Source: Bacteroidota bacterium (GTDB lineage: Bacteria; Bacteroidota; Bacteroidia; NORP154). Taken from it: 11,225 nucleotides of DNA. A model generated the notes under the pieces. That model had not been told where the DNA came from. It searched no databases and saw only the letters and a program-made list of their open reading frames with translations. The translations under genes were made by a program, and so were the position numbers. Within the stretch, counting starts at the first letter, position 1. The number at the start of each line of letters is the position of its first letter. The stretch is from positions 1 through 11,225 of the forward strand of contig NVRZ01000080.1 of the NCBI GenBank assembly GCA_002401055.1. Reading direction: 5' to 3'. Below, piece after piece: positions 1 through 6,443 of this stretch.

Positions 1-13
1 CCCCCGGCAGGGC

Positions 14-1930
14 TTAAACATATCCCTTGGAGTATAGTAGGATGCTGTCCGCATGGTCCGTCCATGAAAAGGGTGCTGCCAAGTACAGTAGGTTCGGTAC
101 ATCAACGAAAATATTGTAGGAACCGGGCGGAAGTATTATTACATAACGACCAGATTTAGCTGGGGTGTAGGTGTATTCGTTCATGTTATTTTTATCAGTA
201 ATTATCAGCATTGCTTCCGTTAGGGGTTCGTATACATACTTCTTTTCTGGTTCCACGTAGTTTGGGATTTTTACGAGCGTACTTTTCACTTGTTTAAACA
301 CGTATTGATCTTTGTTTTTAGGATATTTTTTTGACGAAAACCTTTTTCGTTGTCCGTTCATTTCATAGAAGATAGACGTTTTAAAAATGTGACCGGGCTT
401 CACTTTTACCTTATTAGTTTCTGAATAGGTCCAATCTTTATCAAACCATGGATGGCACTCATCAGGAATGGTCAGTTGTTCTTCACCTTTGCTATAAACA
501 TGAAACGTTTTATATACAATGTTGCCTTCAAGTGTCTTCGAAGTAACCGTTCCTGTTATAGCAGTTAGTCTTGGTTCAATTTTATTGAACACAACCCGGT
601 ATATATCTAAATCTCCCATTCCCTCCTCGCGATAAGCTGAGATGTAGGCATATTTATTTCGCTCTTTTTCCGTGGCTTCATCCCATATAGCCGTAAAGCA
701 AATATTCATATTGTCATCTGCTGTATTAAGCGGATACCCTAAATTAACTGGTGCACTCCAACTGTTGGATGCAGGGTCTTTTACTGATTTAAACAGGTCA
801 TATCCACCCATGCTTGTGTGACCTTCAGAGCTGAAATACATTGTGTTTCCATCAAAAGAAATAGAGGGATATTCCTCGTCATATTTTGTGTTAATAGCTG
901 GTCCAAGATTCATCACTTCGCCCCAGCTTTCATCTGGCATTAATCTCGATACATATAGGTCCATTCCACCAAAGCCTCCTTTCACATTGCTTGAGAAATA
1001 TAGAAGCTGTCCGTCAGAAGTAATAGCTGCAGATGTCTCGAGCGTGGTAGGAGTATTTACAAAATCGCTGAGTGCGGTGATGGGCCTTAATGAGCGTCCT
1101 CTTTTCTTTGATACATATATATTCGCGAAGATGTTTTGATACATGTCGTCTACAAATATCAATACATTTTTCCCATCGGGAGAAATGCCAGCTACCTCTT
1201 CATCTGATTCTGAGTTAACTGTGGAGACATTAGCGGCACGTGAAAATTTTCCTTTCTTTACCCGGCACATATAAACGTCGGAAAAGGCATAACCGTCATA
1301 ATCCATATAGCTTCCTTTGTTGCTCTTTCTCCTAGAAGTAAAGACGATGAAGGATTCATCACTGGGAACTCTGGGCGTAAAGTCGGGGTAAGGAGAGTTT
1401 ACATTTTTACCCAGAAGTTCAAACGTTATGTCGATCGGATATTTGATAAGCTCCTTTCCGTTATGGCACATCTCTATCTGGTGCGCTGCTTTTGCAATGT
1501 CCTCCATGTTGGTCGTCCTACTCTTGTAGTTTGTATAGATTTTAATGGCCTTATCAAAATTGTGCGTAAGGTGATAGGCCTTGCCGAGATCATATATCGC
1601 TTCCAGTGGATGTTTTGGCTTTGAGCATACTTCTTCAAGCAACGGAATAAGTCTTGATTTATCGACATTCAGATATAAATAGCATTGAGCCAACTTGTAT
1701 TTGAAATCCATGTTCTCTGGATCTTTCTCAACCATCTTAACATATTCAGGCAATGCTGTAATGTAATTTCTGCTCTTAAATAGTTCTTTCGGTGAGAGTC
1801 CCTCTTCATTAGACAGTTGCTGGGCTGAAGACGATCCATAAGCGAGGAGCAAGCCGAATAAGATAACCAGGAGCACTAACCCATTGGCAGAAAACCGCTT
1901 ATAAAAATCCAATTTATCATTTGATTTCAT
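14..1930 (-). CDS. PorE-like exported TPR / beta-propeller protein without OmpA domain (paralogue 4)
   Basis: Most divergent of the four paralogues, 638 aa. The signal peptide has an unusually long polar N-region (MKSNDKLDFYKRFSANG), then a strong hydrophobic core and likely cleavage at SSA before Gln37. TPR-like repeats lie at about 47-150 (ALPEYVKMVEKDPEN, LAQCYLYL, LGKAYHL, HQIEMC) and the propeller at about 182-447 (SDESFIVFTSRR, SPDGKNVLIFVDD, TSDGQLLYFSSN, SFDGNTMYFSSEGH). The fifth blade lacks the DDIFY...DGKRAYYSS signature of its sisters. The CRD starts at ITGTVTS (about 458), is interrupted by a Lys/Tyr/Trp-rich segment (about 465-570), and resumes at EAMLIITDKNN to IILPPGSYNIFVDV. 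The protein then stops where the others enter the linker to OmpA, so it has no visible cell-wall anchor. The ATG at 1930 follows a 118-base gap, so it may have its own promoter, though I could not pick one out. The function is not known; an accessory or decoy subunit is speculation. Confidence 0.85.
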   Translation of the reverse strand: MKSNDKLDFYKRFSANGLVLLVILFGLLLAYGSSSAQQLSNEEGLSPKELFKSRNYITALPEYVKMVEKDPENMDFKYKLAQCYLYLNVDKSRLIPLLEEVCSKPKHPLEAIYDLGKAYHLTHNFDKAIKIYTNYKSRTTNMEDIAKAAHQIEMCHNGKELIKYPIDITFELLGKNVNSPYPDFTPRVPSDESFIVFTSRRKSNKGSYMDYDGYAFSDVYMCRVKKGKFSRAANVSTVNSESDEEVAGISPDGKNVLIFVDDMYQNIFANIYVSKKRGRSLRPITALSDFVNTPTTLETSAAITSDGQLLYFSSNVKGGFGGMDLYVSRLMPDESWGEVMNLGPAINTKYDEEYPSISFDGNTMYFSSEGHTSMGGYDLFKSVKDPASNSWSAPVNLGYPLNTADDNMNICFTAIWDEATEKERNKYAYISAYREEGMGDLDIYRVVFNKIEPRLTAITGTVTSKTLEGNIVYKTFHVYSKGEEQLTIPDECHPWFDKDWTYSETNKVKVKPGHIFKTSIFYEMNGQRKRFSSKKYPKNKDQYVFKQVKSTLVKIPNYVEPEKKYVYEPLTEAMLIITDKNNMNEYTYTPAKSGRYVIILPPGSYNIFVDVPNLLYLAAPFSWTDHADSILLYSKGYV

Positions 1931-2048
1931 CTCTCGTAATCTTACCTGAATAAGAAGTGTTAGGTGTTCTTAGTACAGATAAAAATACAAAATTCAAGTA
2001 AGGATTGCTACGGCGGGGATTTGTTGCGAAATATAAGGCTTTCTAACC

Positions 2049-4190
2049 CTAATTCACACGTAATTCAACGTACTGAAACTTTTCGAACAAAAGGCGATTA
2101 TTAGCCGCAGCATCCTCGTATTCGGGACCCTGAACAAGACCTTTCATTTCTATATGAATATTTTCAGTTTCTATCTTAAGTTCTTTAAAGCTTGTCAGGA
2201 GCGTTTCCTTGGCGGATTCTGCTCTTTTAAGGGCAAGCGTTTGGTTGCTGCCATATTTTTGTGTTGGAACTCTTGAAGCACTTCCTACTATAAAAATGTT
2301 GAGTGTGCCATTTTTCCTGATAATAATACTTGCAGAAGTTAAGAAGTCCTGATACTTTTTCGCGCTGCGGTCTATGGTTTTAATATTATAGTTGAAAAAA
2401 CGCTGATATGGAGCAACGCCTTTTGATGTGTACGAATCTGCAGTTTCTTTCACTTTTTCGTCTTCATGCACTTCGGCCTTTACCGGAGGAATTGATTCTT
2501 CTGGAGGGCTGGGATCGTTGAACGTGAACCCGCTCAATTCAAAAGGTTTAAGACCAATTGTTCGCTCTATCTCCTGATAAGCTGATTCTTCGGGAATAAA
2601 AATATGTTCTGTTTGTAGAATGCTGTCTTCAACGGAATAGAAAATAGTATAATCTCTATCCGGCGCTAAAACAATAATGTATTTTCCAGTGATGCTATTC
2701 GGTTTGAATATTTTTGGGGGTGAGTCCATGTCTGAATTATCATATACCGTAATATTCGCATCCATAGATACTCCTTCAATATCAGTAACCAACATTATCC
2801 CTTTAAGCACGGTAACCGCTATTTCTTCATAATCTTTAAATACGGCCATGTGGATATCATGCTCTCCATATCCTGAGGTATCAATAGATGAGTAATAAGC
2901 ACGCTTGCCGTCACTGCTGGGTATATAAAAAATATCATCGTGTGTGGTGTTGATGGGATATCCAATGTTCATTGGATCAATCCAAGTGTCATCTTCTAAC
3001 AGCTCTGAGAAGAAGATATCATATCCACCCATGGAATTATGCCCCAAAGAACTGAAAAATAACAAGGTCCCATTTGGGTGTATGTATGGAGCATCCTCAT
3101 CATCAGCCGTGTTGATTTTGTCTCCAAGGTTTTCCGCTTTGGCCCATTCTCCATTGGGTAGTTTCTTGCATCTGTATATGTCCCTGCCTCCGTACCCACC
3201 TTCCCGGTCACTCACAAAATATAGTATGTTCCCATCAGAGGAAACCGACGCATGGGTTTCCCATCCGGGGCTATTGATGCTGTTGGATAAAATTTCTGGA
3301 ACGGTCCATGTATCGCCGACTAGATAACTCTGATAAATATTTCCGTCGCCATCATCATCTTTGTAAATGAACATGCGTTGTCCGTCGGCAGATAAGCCCA
3401 CGGCCGCATCGTGATCCATCGTATTAATGGTTGTTCCAATTCCCACTGCGTTGGACCATGATCCCATGTCCTGGTAGGAGATATAGATATCTTCAAAAAA
3501 TCTGCCATCAATATCTGTCTTAGAACTTGTTCCGCCTTCACGTCGGGATGTAAAAATTAATATTGTTTCATCTGCATTAATTATTGGGCAGAAATCGGAA
3601 TATTCTGAGTTAATTGTTTCTCCTAGGTTTATAATATCTACGTTGATTGGGGATGACATTTGAAGTTTGGCATAAACACACATCTCAATTTGCCTGGATA
3701 CGCTTTCTTGCATAAAGTGTTTGCTGTGCAGAAGAGACTGGTATTTTTTAAATGTCGAGATCGCTGAATCAATCTGGTAGGTCAGATGATATGCAGAGGC
3801 CAAGGCATAGTACGTTTTCAACGGTGCGTTCCTTTCTGTGGGAGCCAAATCATCATAGCCTTTCGCAGTCTGTTTTACTGCCTCCTCTAAAAAAGGTATT
3901 GCTTTGTCTTTATTGTTGTCTGAGTTTAAATAACAAAGTCCGATGCGGTAAGCTAAATTCGCATTGCCAGGATCAATTGAATCAAGTATTAGGTAAGGGG
4001 GAAGAGCCAGGTGGTAATTCTGAATTTCGAGATGGTAGCCCGCTTCGGTAAATAATTCTTTGAAGCTCTTTGGTGATGTTGACTTTTCTTGAGTGGCTTC
4101 CTGAGATTTGACAGTTAGAATTGTAATTAGAAAAACTGAAGAAACTATTGCAACGTATTTACCAATCTTTATCAATATCGAGTATTTCAA
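2049..4190 (-). CDS. PorE-like exported TPR / beta-propeller / CRD protein with altered OmpA-like C-terminus, TTG start (paralogue 3)
   Basis: Sister of the 721-aa gene just upstream; by eye it matches that gene better than the other two paralogues over its whole length. A TTG start at 4190 is the only start giving a complete signal peptide (KYSILIKIGK then a hydrophobic stretch, cut near VKS before Gln30); an in-frame TGA lies two codons upstream. TPR-like repeats are at about 40-155 (IGLCYL, ASAYHL, RQIEMC), the propeller at about 198-450 (ADETILIFTSRR, SADGQRMFIYKDDDGDGN, SSDGNILYFVSDR, HPNGTLLFFSS, SSDGKRAYYSS), the CRD at about 458-545 and an acidic Pro/Glu linker at about 557-590. The OmpA-like end (596-713) has FFNYNIKTI, GSASRVPTQKYG in place of GHTDSKG, and a kept Arg656 in LALKRAESAK. 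The C-terminal Arg pair is NNRLLFEKFQYV. A location in the periplasm is likely. Separated by only 9 bases from paralogue 2, so probably translationally coupled and made as a pair. Confidence 0.87.
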   Translation of the reverse strand: MKYSILIKIGKYVAIVSSVFLITILTVKSQEATQEKSTSPKSFKELFTEAGYHLEIQNYHLALPPYLILDSIDPGNANLAYRIGLCYLNSDNNKDKAIPFLEEAVKQTAKGYDDLAPTERNAPLKTYYALASAYHLTYQIDSAISTFKKYQSLLHSKHFMQESVSRQIEMCVYAKLQMSSPINVDIINLGETINSEYSDFCPIINADETILIFTSRREGGTSSKTDIDGRFFEDIYISYQDMGSWSNAVGIGTTINTMDHDAAVGLSADGQRMFIYKDDDGDGNIYQSYLVGDTWTVPEILSNSINSPGWETHASVSSDGNILYFVSDREGGYGGRDIYRCKKLPNGEWAKAENLGDKINTADDEDAPYIHPNGTLLFFSSLGHNSMGGYDIFFSELLEDDTWIDPMNIGYPINTTHDDIFYIPSSDGKRAYYSSIDTSGYGEHDIHMAVFKDYEEIAVTVLKGIMLVTDIEGVSMDANITVYDNSDMDSPPKIFKPNSITGKYIIVLAPDRDYTIFYSVEDSILQTEHIFIPEESAYQEIERTIGLKPFELSGFTFNDPSPPEESIPPVKAEVHEDEKVKETADSYTSKGVAPYQRFFNYNIKTIDRSAKKYQDFLTSASIIIRKNGTLNIFIVGSASRVPTQKYGSNQTLALKRAESAKETLLTSFKELKIETENIHIEMKGLVQGPEYEDAAANNRLLFEKFQYVELRVN

Positions 4191-4202
4191 TTTTCAATTT
4201 TA
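4188..4202 (-). promoter_or_regulatory. Stop/TTG-start junction that sets the start of paralogue 3
   Basis: On the minus strand the stop TAA of paralogue 2 (4202-4200) is followed by AATTGAAAA and then TTG AAA TAC, the start of paralogue 3 at 4190. There is no ATG or GTG that would keep the signal peptide, and an in-frame TGA (4196-4194) blocks any longer version. No Shine-Dalgarno is visible, which is normal for Bacteroidota; the junction is A-rich. A short direct repeat (TTGAAAA then TTGAAAT) places a second, out-of-frame TTG at 4197. Tight spacing and a weak start codon suggest coupling to translation of paralogue 2 (inference). Confidence 0.6.
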
Positions 4203-6365
4203 CTTCACCGAAATTTTGACATACTGATATTTCTCGTAGTTACCTCTGTTTTCAACAGCATCTTCATTAAAATCAGGTCCTTGAACCAAAGGATTGATGT
4301 TTACGTCTATAGACACAGTTACCCCTTTTGCTTTTAGCGAGCTAAGTAAAGTAGCCTTTGCAGCCTCTCCTCTTGTCTGAGAAAGATTCTCATTAGTACC
4401 ATATTTCACAGTTGGTACTTTCGAAGCACTGGCCTCCACTGTTAGCGTTAAGCTTCCTGATTGTTTTGCAAATTTTGAAAGATCGTTAATAAGCGTTTTA
4501 TATGAGGAGCTTCCCGTCTTAATAGATTTCACGTTGTAATTAAAAAACTCTTGAAAAGACTTTACAACAATTGGTTCTGCGACTTCAGGAGTTTCAACAA
4601 CTTCCACCACTTCCGGTGTTTCAACAACCTCTGGTGTCTGCACAACTGCTACAGCTGTCTCTGTAACCTCTGATGCTTTTGTATCTATCTTTCCTTCTAA
4701 GTTAATCGACTTTTCAATTTCCTGATAGCTAGAATTATCAGCTAACTCTAAATTCTCCTGGGCAATTGTGGAATCATCAAGCATATAAACTATTTCATAG
4801 TTATCACCTTCTGGCAGCACTACAAGGAATTTACCAGTTTCAGAGTTGGGTTTGTACTCTGTCTCTTTTCCGGTAGTCTTGTCTTTCACAATGATTTTCG
4901 CATCTAATGGAGTTCCCTCCAGATTTGAAACCGCCATTGTTCCCTTTAAGATAGTCAACGGAATTTCTTTATTGTCTGTTAATTCAATCATGTATATGTC
5001 CTTCTCACCATAACCTTTATCTACATTAACAGACGAGTAGTAAGCTCTTTTGCCATCTGGTGTTTCGACGTAAAAAATATCATCATTGGTTGTATTAATC
5101 GGGTATCCCAGATTCTTGGCCTGTCCCCAAGTGCCATCGGCACCCAATTCTGAAAAGAAAATATCAAATCCACCCATGCTCTCATGGCCCTTAGAGCTGA
5201 AGTATAATATTTTTCCGTTGGGATGAATAAAAGGGGCGTCTTCCTCATATTTAGTGTTTATTTTTTCGCCCAGGTTTACAGCTTCTGACCATTCACCTGT
5301 GGGAAGCATGGTACTCTTGTATATGTCTCGTCCGCCAAATTGAATACCACCTTTTACTTTTCTGTCACTAACAAAGTACAAGGTTTGTCCGTCGGCTGAT
5401 ATACTTGCATGTGTCTCCCATCCATCTGAATTCACATTATCCGACAAGCGATCGGGTACTGTCCAAATATCTCCCATCAGGTAGCTTTGGTATATGTCTC
5501 CACCGCCATCTGGCTTGTATACAAAAAGACGCTGCCCATCGGCAGACAAGCCTATAGCCGCATCATGCTCTCCTATCTGATTAATGCTGGACCCAATAGC
5601 TTCGGGTTCACTCCAGGTTCCCTCATTGTTATATGTAACATAGATATCTTCAAAAAAGGTCCCATCTAATTCAACATTTGCTTCACCTGCTCCCTTTACC
5701 TCTCTTCGAGATGTAAAAATCATCATGGACTCATCAGCGGTAAGAATAGGGGCGAAGTCAGCATCTTTGGTATTTATGCCCTTTCCAAGATTGCTAATCT
5801 CTACATTGATCGGATTGGCGATCTGTTTTTTCGCAAAATTGCACATTTCAATTCTCCTCGCTATATCTTCCTGCATATAGTGCTTCTTGTTGAGTAATGT
5901 GCTGTAAGCTTTATACGTGCCAATAGCCGTATCAATTTGATTGTTAAGGTGATAGGCTTTTCCCAGTTCCCAGTAGGTGCTTTGTGGAGCATTCTTCTCG
6001 GTGAATGCCAAATCATCGTAGTTTCTGGTAGCATGCTTTAAAGCTTTCTCCAGATACTTGATTGCCCTTGTTTTTTCATTGGCTGATTGCACATAACAGT
6101 ACCCTATTTTGTACAATGTATTTGCGTTTTCTGGCTGCATGGAGTCCATTTGCAAACAAACGGGTAGCGCCAGATTAAAACTTTTGAATTCGAAATGATA
6201 TGCCGCCTCTGCGAATAACTCTCGGAAGCTCTTTGGTCCGTCTTCTTTATTTTTCCCTTTATCATCCTGAGCGTCTGAAGAAAATGGACTGCAAATCATA
6301 GATATGACGAGCGTGCCTTTGAGGATATTTAATATTGACTTATTCAAAATAGATTTCGTTTTCAT
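4200..6365 (-). CDS. PorE-like exported TPR / beta-propeller / CRD protein with altered OmpA-like C-terminus (paralogue 2)
   Basis: Exported, probably periplasmic, paralogue of the 661-aa neighbour upstream; exact function unknown. The N-terminus up to SSDA is a long signal peptide with likely cleavage before Gln33; Cys25 has no proper lipobox (SMIC). TPR-like repeats lie at about 45-160 (IGYCYV, LGKAYHL, RRIEMC), the propeller at about 203-460 (ADESMMIFTSRR, SADGQRLFVY, SADGQTLYFVSDR, HPNGKILYFSS, TPDGKRAYYSS) and the CRD at about 468-552. A linker rich in TPEVVE repeats (577-598) leads to an OmpA-like fold (604-721). There FFNYNVKSI replaces FFEYGKAII, EASASKVPT replaces SGHTDSKG, and the Arg is kept (LSQTRGEAAK, Arg665). 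The Asp that binds peptidoglycan is lost and the end reads ENRGNYEKYQYV in place of KNRRVEF. It may still bind a ligand, but canonical peptidoglycan binding is doubtful. It starts with ATG, 78 bases after paralogue 1. Confidence 0.88.
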   Translation of the reverse strand: MKTKSILNKSILNILKGTLVISMICSPFSSDAQDDKGKNKEDGPKSFRELFAEAAYHFEFKSFNLALPVCLQMDSMQPENANTLYKIGYCYVQSANEKTRAIKYLEKALKHATRNYDDLAFTEKNAPQSTYWELGKAYHLNNQIDTAIGTYKAYSTLLNKKHYMQEDIARRIEMCNFAKKQIANPINVEISNLGKGINTKDADFAPILTADESMMIFTSRREVKGAGEANVELDGTFFEDIYVTYNNEGTWSEPEAIGSSINQIGEHDAAIGLSADGQRLFVYKPDGGGDIYQSYLMGDIWTVPDRLSDNVNSDGWETHASISADGQTLYFVSDRKVKGGIQFGGRDIYKSTMLPTGEWSEAVNLGEKINTKYEEDAPFIHPNGKILYFSSKGHESMGGFDIFFSELGADGTWGQAKNLGYPINTTNDDIFYVETPDGKRAYYSSVNVDKGYGEKDIYMIELTDNKEIPLTILKGTMAVSNLEGTPLDAKIIVKDKTTGKETEYKPNSETGKFLVVLPEGDNYEIVYMLDDSTIAQENLELADNSSYQEIEKSINLEGKIDTKASEVTETAVAVVQTPEVVETPEVVEVVETPEVAEPIVVKSFQEFFNYNVKSIKTGSSSYKTLINDLSKFAKQSGSLTLTVEASASKVPTVKYGTNENLSQTRGEAAKATLLSSLKAKGVTVSIDVNINPLVQGPDFNEDAVENRGNYEKYQYVKISVK
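4575..4637 (-). repeat. Imperfect 18-base coding repeat (TPEVVE linker)
   Basis: Read on the minus strand, three 18-base units (4637-4620, 4619-4602, 4592-4575) encode TPEVVE, TPEVVE and TPEVAE, with a half unit VVE (4601-4593) between the last two. The codons differ between units (for example ACA, ACA, ACT for Thr and GTT, GTG, GTC for Val), so the repeat is old or held by selection on the protein, not a fresh slippage product. It forms an extended acidic linker between the CRD and the OmpA-like domain of the 721-aa paralogue. The 661-aa paralogue has no such linker, and the 713-aa one has an unrelated Pro/Glu-rich linker. Confidence 0.85.
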
Positions 6366-6443
6366 CCGGTGTGCGGTTTAATATTACTTATCTTAAAACT
6401 ATACTAAAATACTATTATTAAATGATTTGATGGCTTTCTGTAG

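Noticed and set aside
1..13. GC-rich sequence just after the paralogue 4 stop, possible start of a terminator
   Set aside because: Only 13 bases are visible and no paired arm can be seen before the window ends.
1931..2048. Promoter for paralogue 4 in the 118-base gap
   Set aside because: There is a GAATTTTG near the Bacteroidota -7 form TAnnTTTG, but no TTG-type -33 element at proper spacing, so I do not call it.
6285..6296. Lipoprotein signal at Cys25 of paralogue 2
   Set aside because: The residues before Cys are S-M-I, which do not fit the lipobox requirement for a small residue at -1; a normal signal-peptidase I site before Gln33 fits better.
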